Both the position numbers and the translations under genes were made by a program. Positions 51,401-62,200 of a stretch of 64,000 bases of DNA are shown here, one piece after another. The stretch spans positions 1,432,501-1,496,500 of the forward strand of contig JAZGTN010000017.1 of assembly GCA_037783415.1 (NCBI GenBank), given 5' to 3'. Below the pieces are notes generated by a model. The model saw only the letters and a program-made list of their open reading frames with translations. It ran no database searches and was not told the origin of the DNA. This stretch comes from Leptasterias polaris (lineage: Eukaryota > Echinodermata > Asteroidea > Forcipulatida > Asteriidae). How positions within the stretch are numbered: position 1 is the first letter of the stretch; the number at the start of each line of letters is the position of its first letter.

Positions 51401-53967
51401 GTTGTATGATACAACCTCAAGCTTCTTATTAGCACAACGGGTTTACCGTCTCAGCCCTCCCAGGTTCCCATTTATACACCTGGGTTAACAGTAAGCCATT
51501 TATAGTCAAGTCTTACTCATCAAGGACCTGGGCTCGATTTCACAAAGAGTTAAGATTGATCGTAACTGCAAATCCATCGCAGTTGCTTAGCAAAGAGTGA
51601 TGTCACAATACAAATCACTATGGTAATACTGATAACTCATCTTAAGATGAATCTCAGCGCTTTGTGAAATCGACCCCAGGTGTCATGACCATAATTCAAA
51701 CCCACATTCTGATGCACTAGACCACTCAACCACAACACATATTCTTAATATCAAAACTAACTTTGCCTTTTTTTTAAAGTAGGAGCAGGTCTTATAAACT
51801 GTAAAAATGTTTGTAAATAAGATTATAAACTTACTTTCGCCTCTCGTTGGTGCTTGCATCTGTTTTTGTGGGATGTCCAGCTCTAGGGACCCTGCAAAAA
51901 AAAATTACTTCAAATTAAGATTGTCCGTATCTAGTTTTAACAATTTTTCAGCTTTGAAAAGAGAACAAATCAGAGACTTTCAGGAAGTAATTTATCAGAA
52001 GAACTTTGTATTCTTGTTCTCCTTTAAAACAAATTTGATACATACGTCTTTCAAGAACCTCTGTGATACCAGCATTGTCTGCTTCCAACTCCATTTTGAA
52101 TTTGTTTAACTCCTGGTCCAGCTTACGAAGATAGCGATCGACCTAGACACAGATATTGAGGAGTCAGATTCAAGATAGATTAGAAGATGTCCATAAATGT
52201 CCAAATTGTCAAGATTTAAAAGTAATGTAGAAAGGACTTCCACTGAGCCTGGGTCAGGTGGGGTGGTGGGGGGATAACAGATGTGTATCTTTGAACATTT
52301 TGAGAGGGTCTTTAAAAAAGACGACTTGTCACAGATTGTCAAACTTCCATGAAACATCATGACTGAAACAACGATGATGAAACAATGGAAAACGCACATC
52401 AATGTAGCCGTGGCACACAGGATGAGCCAATTGGCAACATTCTTTTCACTTCTAGTCGAGGGTGCTCTACTCAAATACCGTCATGATTTATTATAATAGG
52501 GAGACCACCACAACATAGGGCCAAGTAGCTCAGTTCATAGAGCGCCGGAACATTAATACGGAGGTCGCAGGTTCAAGTCCCATGCAAGTCAATTTTTCTT
52601 TGCTCAACCCAAAATTATTATAAAATTTACCCAGTCAGTTAGAGAATTTCAGTGGACCCTTTTTTCTGATGGCAGATAAATGTAGAAGTGCAATTATAAT
52701 TTCACAGAACAGTTCATGGAACTAAGAGATGCCAATGAACGACGCATTGCAGAGGCAATGTGGGATTTACATCCCAAATTTGGGCACCAAAACTTGAGTG
52801 TTTAAAGTCATCATACCAGATCATATACTTGGTTGGCCAGTTGCACTTTTTCATCGCAGTCCTCTAGTACTTTGTAATAATCCTGCAAGTTCAAAAGAAT
52901 TCAGAAGAAGAAAAAAATCATTTCCTGATACTTGAGGTGTATTTTTACTAAGTTACGACGCAATGAATTATTTACCTCAACATCTTATGAAATTGATTAC
53001 AAGCTGTAAACAAGTTACCTTAATTATAAATCATCTGTAAGTTTGTTATTGTTAATTTGATGGATAAGTCTCAATTCAATCTGAAAAAAAGTGAAATCCC
53101 AACTTACGAAAATATAAAAGTTGCAATTCCAGTCCAAAGTACCCTGGCGACCAGAGTTTACAAGACTTTAGAATGTTAATTTATTGGAAAGAGGAGAATG
53201 CACACTTGTTTTGGCTTCAACAGTTACATGTTCAAACAATAATCTGCCAATTTGTTGAAACTCCCACATTTCATAACATATAATTTTGTTTTAAAAAGTA
53301 TAACCAAATGAAAAACAAATGTTTTACTTTTAAATTTATGTTTTTTCTTATTGTAATTTTTTATATGATCCTGAAAAGGACTGGATGCAGTTTATGTGCT
53401 CGCTTGCATTCAGCATATCCCATTAAAAAAAGTTGTTATGAAAGTTTTCTACTTTTTACATACTCCAGCAAGTGCAGAACTTACAAACTATGCAAATTCT
53501 TGAAAGTAAATAAAAAGAAACAACCCACTGCAAGATGTACAGTGCGCCCTCAATCGTTACCTTTCGGATAGCTTCATAGATTTTTGGCTCCGGTTTTGCC
53601 TTCTTTGCAGCTTCAAAAAATGTCTTTACCCTATCATCAAGATTATCCATAGCATCTAATACAAACATGAAAGAACAAGCAATCGTTTTGTGGTGGTTGC
53701 ACAACTCTCACTTGTATTTTTAATATGAAAAACTACACATAAACTTTACATACTTTGCACTTGCAGATCCATTTCACGCATTTCCGTGAACCTTTCCCGC
53801 AAATCCATCGGCAGCTGCTCGATCACTGTCAAAAATAACAAAAATCAATCATTTTGAAAATTCTGTAATGAAAAAGAATTCCACATATTTGTATGTGACC
53901 ATAAGTGCAAGCTATGGAAATAAACAATTGCATACTTACTCTCCAAATAATCCTCTAAATACAACAT
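45319..53967 (-). CDS. ING3: ING3, inhibitor of growth protein 3 (ten coding exons)
   Basis: ING3 is a chromatin reader and a known subunit of the NuA4/TIP60 histone acetyltransferase complex in the nucleus; its PHD finger binds histone H3 trimethylated on lysine 4. Coding exons in transcript order are 53967-53940, 53825-53754, 53655-53561, 52882-52817, 52142-52046, 51891-51835, 50023-49761, 49096-48921, 47509-47290 and 45447-45319. Every intron is GT-AG and all phases match, giving 1203 nt, 400 residues plus TGA (human ING3 has 418). Residues 1 to about 105 form the ING domain, starting [20 protein letters not shown]. Residues 120-335 are a less conserved, Ser/Thr-rich linker with a conserved [13 protein letters not shown] block. 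The PHD finger is complete: C341, C343, C354, C359, H365, C368, C381, C384, with aromatic-cage candidates Y340 and W363. It ends in a short basic tail. The start is the family-typical MLYLEDYLE. Introns carry many transposons but no exon is broken. Confidence 0.97.
45618..45815. mobile_element. TIR MITE in ING3 intron 9
   Basis: The left end GGGCCTTGTCACACAAG pairs with the inverse of CTCGTGTGACATCGCCC. About 198 bp. Confidence 0.65.
45985..46430 (+). mobile_element. Two adjacent TTAA MITE copies in ING3 intron 9
   Basis: The first starts after TTAA (45981-45984) and is cut at about 46090, where TTAA begins a second copy (AGGGTGTGTACAACATTGG). Its right end is lost before the LINE fragment. 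Confidence 0.65.
46480..47035 (+). mobile_element. LINE 3' end (C-terminus of a reverse-transcriptase ORF2), ING3 intron 9
   Basis: A frame ending at 46686 reads [20 protein letters not shown], then [12 protein letters not shown] and [22 protein letters not shown]. This is the characteristic C-terminal tail of CR1/L2-like LINE ORF2 proteins (WNxLP then FKxxxKxFL). A 3' UTR and an AAATAAATAAATAA tail follow. Only the last ~70 codons remain, so it is a dead 5'-truncated copy. Confidence 0.75.
47230..47256 (+). repeat. (CAAA)n microsatellite at the edge of ING3 exon 9 flank
   Basis: Six AAAC units about 35 bp 3' of the exon 9 donor. Confidence 0.85.
47290..47509 (-). CDS. ING3: ING3 coding exon 9 (first half of the PHD finger)
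   Basis: 220 bp, residues 286-358. Contains [20 protein letters not shown] and the first three zinc-ligand cysteines (C341, C343, C354). It ends with NTN where vertebrates have NQD. Acceptor TTACAG, donor GTGAGT. Confidence 0.97.
47565..48186. repeat. Tandem repeat of about 150 bp in ING3 intron 8
   Basis: Four diverged copies, starting near 47570, 47709, 47859 and 48051. Each runs from a GATCAAAATAAA-like start, through a TATCCAGTTTTAAC-like block, to a GGGGAC(A/T)TT block. The fourth is displaced by a CTCTATTTT-rich microsatellite (47955-48030). Confidence 0.7.
48187..48890. mobile_element. TIR element in ING3 intron 8 (CAGGCATG ends)
   Basis: Ends CAGGCATGCGAG and CTCACATGCCTG, with a perfect 6-bp direct repeat GGCACT at 48181-48186 and 48891-48896. 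704 bp. Its right flank lies 24 bp from the exon 8 donor at 48920. Confidence 0.8.
48921..49096 (-). CDS. ING3: ING3 coding exon 8
   Basis: 176 bp. Starts [20 protein letters not shown] (vertebrate [20 protein letters not shown]), then a Ser/Thr run and an arginine-rich end. Acceptor ATAG; donor GTCAGT is weak. A 704-bp transposon starts 24 bp into the following intron. Confidence 0.93.
49761..50023 (-). CDS. ING3: ING3 coding exon 7
   Basis: 263 bp, about residues 139-226. Starts [13 protein letters not shown], carries a Ser-rich linker and ends with the conserved ALAAAQAV block (vertebrate TMAAAQAV). Acceptor CACAG, donor GTGAGG. Confidence 0.94.
50323..50970 (+). mobile_element. Two adjacent TTAA MITE copies in ING3 intron 6
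   Basis: Copy one, 50323-50677, is flanked by TTAA on both sides (50319-50322, 50678-50681). Copy two starts at the shared TTAA and is truncated near 50970 by a (TAA)n tract. Confidence 0.7.
50978..51331 (-). mobile_element. tRNA-derived SINE, full length, ING3 intron 6
   Basis: On the minus strand it starts with a tRNA-like head (A box GGCCGAGTGGTTTAGAGC, B box GGGTTCGAGTCCC) and ends GCGCTATATAAGAAC then (TTA)n. A second, truncated copy follows at 51345-51740, and a partial one is at 20315-20506. Confidence 0.8.
51530..51677. mobile_element. TIR MITE inserted in a SINE, ING3 intron 6
   Basis: GGGCTCGATTTCACAAAGAG at the left and the inverse of CTTTGTGAAATCGACCCC at the right. It splits SINE text: TCAAGGACCT before and GTGTCATGACCATAATTCAA after. 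A partial relative lies at 7346-7460. Confidence 0.7.
51835..51891 (-). CDS. ING3: ING3 coding exon 6
   Basis: A 57-bp exon giving [19 protein letters not shown]; the SLELD motif is shared with vertebrate ING3. Acceptor GCAG, donor GTAAGT. Confidence 0.92.
52046..52142 (-). CDS. ING3: ING3 coding exon 5
   Basis: Encodes residues 88-119 ([20 protein letters not shown] onward), the last ING-domain helix. Acceptor CTAG, donor GTATGT. It ends one base into the R120 codon. Confidence 0.95.
52500..52640 (+). mobile_element. tRNA-derived SINE copy in ING3 intron 4
   Basis: AAGTAGCTCAGTTCATAGAG, GCAGGTTCAAGTCCCAT, then TTTGCTCAACCCAAAATTAT and ACCCAGTCAGTT. Confidence 0.75.
52817..52882 (-). CDS. 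ING3: ING3 coding exon 4
   Basis: Encodes residues 66-87, [20 protein letters not shown] then DL, closely matching the vertebrate [21 protein letters not shown] 66-bp phase-0 exon; acceptor GCAG, donor GTATGA. Confidence 0.95.
53561..53655 (-). CDS. ING3: ING3 coding exon 3
   Basis: Encodes residues 34-65, beginning [10 protein letters not shown] and ending AIRK, an ING-domain helix. Acceptor TTAG, donor GTAACG, ending in phase 0. Confidence 0.95.
53754..53825 (-). CDS. ING3: ING3 coding exon 2
   Basis: Encodes M10 to Q33, the conserved [20 protein letters not shown] stretch of the ING domain. Acceptor ACAG, donor GTATGT. It is separated from exon 1 by only 114 bp. Confidence 0.96.
53940..53967 (-). 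CDS. ING3: ING3 coding exon 1
   Basis: Codons 1-9 (MLYLEDYLE) plus the first base of the M10 codon. The donor is GTAAGT. The 5' UTR boundary is not resolved. Confidence 0.95.
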
Positions 53968-56114
53968 TTTGCTTGGTGGATTTCTGTACAAATTTAGCAG
54001 AAAAAATATATGGCGTACAAATTGATCAATAGATTAAGCCATCTGATTGGTTGAGAGATCAAGCCGTAGTATTACATTTTCTTAGAACTCCTAATTACGT
54101 AAAGTTATACCAAATATCAATGTTGGATTTAGTCAAAAATATTGTTTAAAAGATAATATTGATTTATTTTGTTCAATTTTATTCTTTTACAGTACATAAT
54201 AGATATAATGGTTTTAAGTTTGAAGACCAATTACAGTGCGGCTTTGAACGCAATAATGTCCACCATGTTGGATGGTTCTTTCTTTCAATACATTGACTGG
54301 TACCCGCTATACAAGCACCTGAGGTTACTCGGTTACGCACGGAGACCACTTCAAAGGGGATGAAGTAACTTCTGCCTCATAAGACTAAGAGGCGGATGTG
54401 TATTAGTATCGTGGCCGTGGAGAGAGAGCCATGCATAAATCATTTTTATCAGGAGCTTACGTCGGTTGTTACGCGGCAATTTTTTAGGATGAAACTAATG
54501 TTTTGTTTTAGTTTTTAATGGGCATTTGGGCCATTTGTACATCAATCCATAGTTGGGGTCGTTTTCAAGGGAATTTAAATTATTCTTAGTTGCCGAAAGT
54601 ATGTGCCGCTCCCTGCACTTGGGGTGTCCTCCGAGTCCCCCTGCCATGAAGTTGTTTCGAGTGTTGTTGGCCACCTTATACATGTTATAAAGCACAGCTG
54701 TCTAACAGTCCGCAGTGAAACTATATAGGCTAGCTTTATAGTCTAACCAATACAGAGAGACGGGCACGCATATCGCACCGCCCTACCGGCCTTAGGCCCT
54801 ATTCCCGCCAAACCAAAATGTGACAGTTTTTGAACTAATTTTCACCCGTCGTCGTCATTCCACCCAGATCATCATTCCCCCGTCGTCATTATTACTTCAA
54901 ACATTAATTGCAGTGCCAATGTTGTTAAAGATGCTAGGCTGCGTCTAACAGGCCTATAAAAAGACGGACAATTTTTTCTGATTTATTTCGATAGTATTAT
55001 TTTTATGGATTCGAAAAGTAGGTAATTGCTTTAAATTATTTAAGATATTGCACGGGAAAAAAAATTGGCAAATGATAAGTGATTAATTAATTTGTGTGTT
55101 GTCAAGATCCCAACAATGGACGGACAATGCACGGTGGTTGTGAGTGAGACACTTGCAAGTATGCCTAACTCGTTGTCGGTTTTGTTACAACGGCGTTGTG
55201 CCCCCGCCGAACCACGTAGTAGGCCCTAAGCAAAATCTTTGAAGAAGTCTCTGTAGGCCTAGCCTATAATATAGACGTTGGGAAATTGAAAAAACATCTG
55301 AAAAGGGGGCAAATAAACACCGGATCGTTGAGGTTGGACGCGTACACGTCCCTAAAGTCTATTATTATTTGCAGAATGGCAGATTAAATTTGTACGCTCA
55401 CACAGGCATGTTACGTCATTGCTCCCCGGCGGGGGGTAGGGTGGCGACAGCTGTTGGTGCGCGGCTCAGAGTCCTATACATCATGGAGGAAGTATACATC
55501 AGCTGTAACTTTGCTGATTGATTTACGAGAACAATAAAAACATTTTATTTAAGATGTTTTAACAATTATTTTTGTTTTAAAAAATACTACATTTTGTTTT
55601 TATAAAGATTTAGAAAAAGTAACATCGTAGTTTGGATGGGGTAAGCCATAGAACCATTGTTCCCCAAGCCCCCCCCCCCTAATCGAAGAAAAATAAGTTA
55701 TGAATATTGATTAGTACTCTCTTTACCAATATCCTTAGACAAAATTAATACTTTATATTCAAATCATTCCGTTAACTATTCAAATCATAATTTTGTTTAA
55801 TGTTTGTTTACCCCGCCTAGCCTTTTGTCCTCCAAAATGAAAATGTCAAGTTATGCCACTGGCTGACCACGCAGCCCTCACAATAGAGCCCACGAACTCA
55901 TACCAGAAAGCCCCAATGACATAGCGCAAGCGCACAATGCAGCATGCGCAAAAGAGGAGATGACAGGAACATTTCCATCCATTGCTATGACATCGATCGA
56001 TTATCGATTTGCCGTAGTTTCACTGGTACAATAAACAACGGTGTATGGAAATGCTGTGTTGTGCGCGTAGTAGGCAGGGTACCACTTATCAGTCAGCAGG
56101 CCATCGAGTACAAG
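53968..56114. promoter_or_regulatory. Divergent intergenic region between ING3 and the plus-strand gene
   Basis: About 2.1 kb separate the two start codons, pointing away from each other. No convincing exon or full transposon is visible. Next to the plus-strand gene, 55920-55955 has GCGCAAGCGC and GCATGCGCAA, which resemble NRF1 sites, within sequence richer in CpG than the rest of the window. ING3 begins close to 53967 with no recognisable TATA box. Assignment as promoters is inference from position and motif content. Confidence 0.4.
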
Positions 56115-56230
56115 ATGGCTGCTGCCAGTAATGCGCCGTCTGGGCCCGGGCCATCTAGCGTGCAAGGCATGCCAGGCCAGGGGCGCGGACCAAATAATGG
56201 CGCAGACTGGCGAAAAAACATCGCCTGCAG
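56115..56230 (+). CDS. First coding exon of the unidentified plus-strand gene
   Basis: 38 codons plus two bases, ending at a strong GTAAGC donor. The upstream frame is open to 55944, but the ATG at 56115 has the YY1-like CAAGATGGC context seen at many housekeeping starts, so I place the start there. Confidence 0.7.
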
Positions 56231-59200
56231 GTAAGCTAACACAATCTGTTTGAAAATTGTGACATGTTTTGCGTTTTTGGGGTTGTTTCTCAGCGAAGTC
56301 TTGGGCCGGTCGCCGGCCGGTATGGCAAGTCGGATTACGCGTACGTGTCCATGTGCATAAACCGTGTGCATGTGTGTGTAGTATGGGATGGTTGTCTATT
56401 GCATAGTCTGGAGGGCGAGTACACCGCATGACTGAGTTCCACGCATTGCCAACGGCAGTGGAGTGTGCCCTGCCGCACAACATACCGGTACTAAGTCTAA
56501 GTGAAGTCATCCCCTAAAATCATCATGTGATGTGATGTCTGAAATTTTTTCTCTTCACACCTTTCTTGAATGAGTTCTCAAAGAAAATGTAATATTTATT
56601 GACATAAATACTATACATACATCTGTCTACAAATTAGAGCCCTTTTATTAATAAGAATTTCAATTACAACATGCCAGGTTTTACTAAAATAAATTTTATT
56701 TTCACTCACTTTACTGACAATGACATTCATTGCAGTAGCACTGCCTGTCCATCCAGGCCATCTGCTCTAGACCATTTGGATTTACCTAACATTAAACAAT
56801 ACATTGTCTTTGGACATGCTTGATGGATTGTCTGCATAGTTTAACCATTTCCTGGTTAGTCTAGCTTGTGAGATAAAATCACTAAAAACTTACATGTGAA
56901 TGTTGGTTAAAACATTTATTTTATTGGGAATAATTTATTGTGTTATTTATTTTATGAAAAGGTTTATTTGTCTTCCTCCCTTCTGCTTTATCTTTACTTT
57001 AGAGATGACTTTGCAAAAAAATTATGTAAATCATATTTAATTTTTGAAGGTATCAATCATTCTAGCCCCACTTGTGTGGCCAAGGCTAGCTGAATCCTTG
57101 GCCACACGTCCCGACCATTTCTTTTTAAGCTAAGAAATAACCAATTAAATGGCGCATTATGGCGCATTCCCTACGGGCCAGTCGGCGGTTTAAACCAGCT
57201 GAATGTGTTCACCTGGCTCTTAGCTTGCCTTGGGTGTTTTGAATAATCAAACAAATAACATGTTAACTAGAAATTTTAAACGATTATTGTGCGACTTACT
57301 CCGAATTAATTTCCGCAATGTGTACCAAGAGCCGCCATTTTAGAGTGACCCCAACAATCATGCGAATCGAATGCGACGTCATTGGCCGGCTGGGCTGTGG
57401 GCGGAGCGAGGTACGGTGGGAACATTTCATTGGTTGCTCGATGACGTCGCATTCGATTCGCATGATTGTTGGGGTCATTCTAAAATGGCGGCTCTTGGTA
57501 CACATCGCGGAAATTAATTCGGAGTAAGTCGCACAATAATCGTTCAAAATTTCTTGTTAACATTTTATTTGTTTGATTATTCAAAACACCCAAGGCAAGC
57601 TAAGAGCCAGGTGAACACATTCAGCTGGTTTAAACCGCCGACTGGCCCGTAGGGAATGCGCCATTTAATTGGTTATTTCTTAGCTTAAAAAGAAATGGTC
57701 GGGACGTGTGGCCAAGGATTCAGCTAGCCTTGGCCACACAAGTGGGGCTACAATCATTCAAGTCAAGGGTGAAGGGGAACAGCAAATTTTTTTGTTTACA
57801 GTTTGAGTTTCTAAAATCTTAAAAACTTCATGCAGAGTTTTCAAATAAAGGTGCTCTCTGAAACGCTCATATCAAACTGGGCAAATGGCGAGTCCAAGAA
57901 ATTGTGCAGTTGCGCAGGGTCATTCACTTCAGAAAGTTGAACCATAGAGGAAAGAGACCAGCTGAAAAGCAGTTAAGATGATACTGATAGGGAACACAAG
58001 TCAACCAGTTGCTACTAAAAAAATCATCAGTTGCAACCTAATAATTTTAGCATTTGGTCTGCCAAAAATTTGTCAGTCTAAATAATTTGCCACGCAAATT
58101 TGCTGGATAAAGATCAATCCCAAGATAGAAATATTTTGAGTGATTTTTTTTTTGAATATCAAGAATCAAGAGAGTGGCTACAAGATTAATTAGTCTTTAG
58201 GATAACTGTGTTATTTAAATATGAGACTTTTTCTTACTATATACAACTACTACAGTATTAATGAAATGATTAACATGTTCACAGTAAAATTTATCATTCA
58301 CTATGTTCACACGCACCCAGACAAACATGTCAAATTTCACTAACATACGCACATACAGTGTATATGTCCAAGTTTTATGCTTTACTTGTGCGTACTGACT
58401 AGAGCAATTTGGCGCGTCAATGATGCAGTGATCGCATCAGTGGTGGATTTTTTGTCTCACTGACAGCCAGATATTTCAAACAAAAGTTACATCATTAGTG
58501 CGAAGTGATATTATGTTAATTATTAAAACAGCAGATAAATAACTTGACTAATGTCTTTGAAAAAACTTACCTTTTCCAAAAAGTTTGTTACCAATAGAAC
58601 ATTCAGGGACAATTTAGTAAACAAGTCTCAAGTCCAAAATGCTGTGTAAGTTAAGCCATGACCACATTGGTGGCTGTGGCTGTTGCTAAGGGCTGTTGCT
58701 AAGGGCTGTTGCTAAGGGCAGCCTATAGACTGTATCGAATATGACGTTAAACTTGCAAATACCCACAACATGGCGTCTGTGAGCGTGTGCGTGTGCCATA
58801 GAAATCAAACCAGGAACGCTGAGTGCTTCATTGATACACGTTTTGACGCGCATACGGCCTGTCCTATGATATGGCCGCTTTCATGCACTCCGCGTTCCTG
58901 GTTTGATTTCTATCGCACACGCACACGCTCACAGACGCCATGTTGTGGGTATTTGAAAGGTAACGTCATATTCGATACGGTCTATTAATTGTTTTCCAAG
59001 CCACAGATGCTAATTTTTGTCCTTTGACAGGCATCATACACGTTCGTAATGACATCTCATCTGTCAACTCAACATAGACTCATTCTTCAGCTTGGCTTAA
59101 TTTCACATGCCCACAAATCTTTATGATAAAAACACATGTTTCAAAGCTAACCACCCTGACCCATAAAACTCCAACTGCATGTTTTGTTTGATTCTGTTGA

Positions 59201-62200
59201 ACTGCGGACTGCACTTGCAACCGGGTTATGCTTTACATGGAACTTGGTACAATTACATGCACAGTCAGTGTTGGTTTTTGTTATGGTTTTTGAGGATTCC
59301 AGTTAATCTATCCAAGAGTTTGGGTTTGGCCAATACATTCTAGTGCAGGAATTTATTTATCCATGCAAAGTGTTGTTGGAAATGCAGTGATGTGGGCGTG
59401 TCAGCCAATTTTATGGATCATCGCTCAGTGATTTTGAATCGGCAAAAATCCTTTTCCTGTTTCAGGAAAAATCAAGTGTGAAATGACACGCCTTATTTTT
59501 GGTCATCAGAGTCTGATCGAACTTTGCACCGTACTGAATCTGCTTGAAATTGTTTGTTAAATAGGCCTACATGTGTAAGTCAAATTACCAGACATGTGAT
59601 TTCTCAGGACTTTTTTTTCTCAATTCAGGATTTTTTTCTCAATCTTACTTTAGTCCTCAAATCTTTTTTAAAGAGGTAAAGCAGTCTCCTAAGGGAGAAA
59701 GAAATATGGACATGTAGCTTTGTTTTTCTGGTGATTCACAGAGTCTGTATATACCTCCTGAATTGTAAACATATTAATGTTCCGATTCTAGGAAAAAGCG
59801 GAACGCAGGCTCACAAGCAAAATAGTTTCAGATTAACAGACTTATAATAAAAAATAGTTTATTTTTAAGTAAAGACCAGTGGAAAGGAATCAGACCCAGT
59901 AGTTAAAATATACCATCTTGTATGATATTCTCCCTACTTTTATCTTGCTTCTAAAATTTCGCTCTCAGAAAATGCAACAAAATTTTTATTATTTATTCTG
60001 GAAAGTGTACAAAGTGCCCATACATGTACATGTACCATATACATGTACAGTACATGTAATTGTACATGTAGGTCAGCCTTTTTCCTTTTTTTTTCTTTTT
60101 TAATAAGGGCAAAATATCAGGCCTGAAAAAAAATCCTAAGCCTGTAGGATTTAGATCTGAAAAGGCAAGGCACGCCCCTTAGGTTGAAAAACTATCCTTT
60201 CTTTTAAAAAAAGTCGCTTCACTTTAGGCTTTGAACATACTAGTGGAGGTCTGATTTCCCATAATGTTTTTTAGGCCTAGCGGAAAAATATGTGAATTTC
60301 AGTGCTTTTCATTAGAGGAAACCTGGCTGGTACATGTATGTACTATTACCCCACTAATCTCAAATGATGACAAGTTTTTCCACTGAATTAGCCATGTGGC
60401 TTCTTAAGTAAACGTTCTGATGCACAGTAACTTTAAGACAAGTGAAAAAAGGAAGTAATAAATCAGGTAAACTGACTGGGTAAATTGTAATTAAGTTTGG
60501 GTTGAACAAAGGATGAATCTGCGACCTCGGGATTAACATGCCGCGCTCTACCAACTGAGCTACATGTACATGTATATTGTTGCTCTAATGTTGTTGGTCT
60601 CCCTATTTTGTCAATATCGACTTCGGGAGTAACAAAATGCCTGAAATAAAAAGATGCGTTTGCTTCAGGTGTTCTCTCTGCTGCTGCTTCCCAGGTTGTA
60701 TTGTAACTTTGGGTGTGGTCCCTGGATACTGTACGGCAGTTCTGACTGGCAACCCTGAACAAGGATATTGACAAAACAGGGAGACCGGAGGCTAGATAAC
60801 TCAATTGGTAGACTGCCTGCACGTTAAATCAAAGGCTGCAGATTCAAATCCCACTATAGTAAATTTTTTCAAGAGGCGAACCTAACAATTGGCTACCAAA
60901 AATATTTCTGTTTCCTCATGTAACCTGACCAACCGTAAAATAATGTGTCATTTATTTGAAAAGTTTCCTGACCAACCGTAAAATAATGTGTAATTAATTT
61001 TAAAAAGTTTCCTGACCAACTGCACACGCTTTCATTACCTGAAATAAAAAGACGGCATGTAAAACTATGCCACTAGGAAGAAAGACTTACATGTAACTAA
61101 CATATTTTACCAAAGTCTCATTTTGTAGGGGATTAGGAAAAGACAGTTCTTCCTCCAATAAAAGGGATGTCAATCATTTTTTCAGGATAGCATCTGGGGA
61201 TGACATTTTATAGAAAAGGAAGGTCTCGTGTTTTTGGATTTGTTTTTTTTACTTTTTAGGTTTTTTTACTTTCGGCTCCATTTAACCATTAAGGAAATTT
61301 GGACATGGATTTTGATGGATTTTTAAGGGTTAAACATTAAATATGTTAAACGTCCCAAACCTACTTTAAAATTTGGCGAACTTCCTCCGCACTGATCGAG
61401 ACAACTCAACAAAATCGAACTGCATGTTTTGTTTGGGTCTGTTAGACTCCTCTGACACGCAGACAACATTTTTTTTTTACTTTTTAGATACTTCATACAT
61501 GGACTCTGCAGAGCAGGGGATAATTGCAGATATGCCCATGACAGGGCAGGAAAACCCTCCACGCGCTGCAAGTTCTTCTTGCTGGGGACCTGTCGTTATG
61601 GAAACCAGTGCAAGTAAGTATCAATTTCATGGGGGGGGGGGGGCGGGGGGCTTGTAAAATGTTGTTCAAATTTTATCTATATTTTGGATGACCTAAGGAT
61701 CAACTAGATATTTTCGTCATTTAAAGGTGCTGTAAATTCCCAGGCCTGAAATTTCAACTTTGAGAGGGCAAGGCAATTATTATTATTTTTTTTGCAAAGG
61801 GTGCTTTCATAGATTCTGTGGGATACTTTTGATGTGGCACCAAGACTAGGGGAACCTAGAGATGCAGACCCACTGTCACTTCGCTAATTGTGGATGGATT
61901 CGACGTTCGATACCGTAACAGTGTTTTCTCAACAAGTAGACACTGTATTAATCTGAACTTTCACATGTCATTTTGATTGTATTTGTCTTTAAAATTTTCC
62001 TATAAATTAGCATAATGTATTGTTGACAACAAAACAATTTATGACCCTATCCTTTTAAAAAAAAATTGACAATCACTGGAAAAACTTCAAAAAGACATAA
62101 ACAAAATTGGTACTCTGTACTGCTAGTCATATAAGATACTGTTTGTGTGAGTATGTGTGTGTGAGTAGGTAACCACATTCAAACCGGGGACCTATAACAA

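Larger units (their letters stand above)
57760..61487 (+). other. Large intron of the plus-strand gene
   Basis: Holds the 58.7-kb fold-back MITE, an ACATGTAC tract, the SINE pair and the 60.9-kb duplication. No further exon could be picked by eye. Confidence 0.45.

Noticed and set aside
54495..54695. 66-codon minus-strand frame beginning MLYNMYKVANN
   Set aside because: Composition looks mildly protein-like, but no splice partner, no known family and no second copy; kept as chance.
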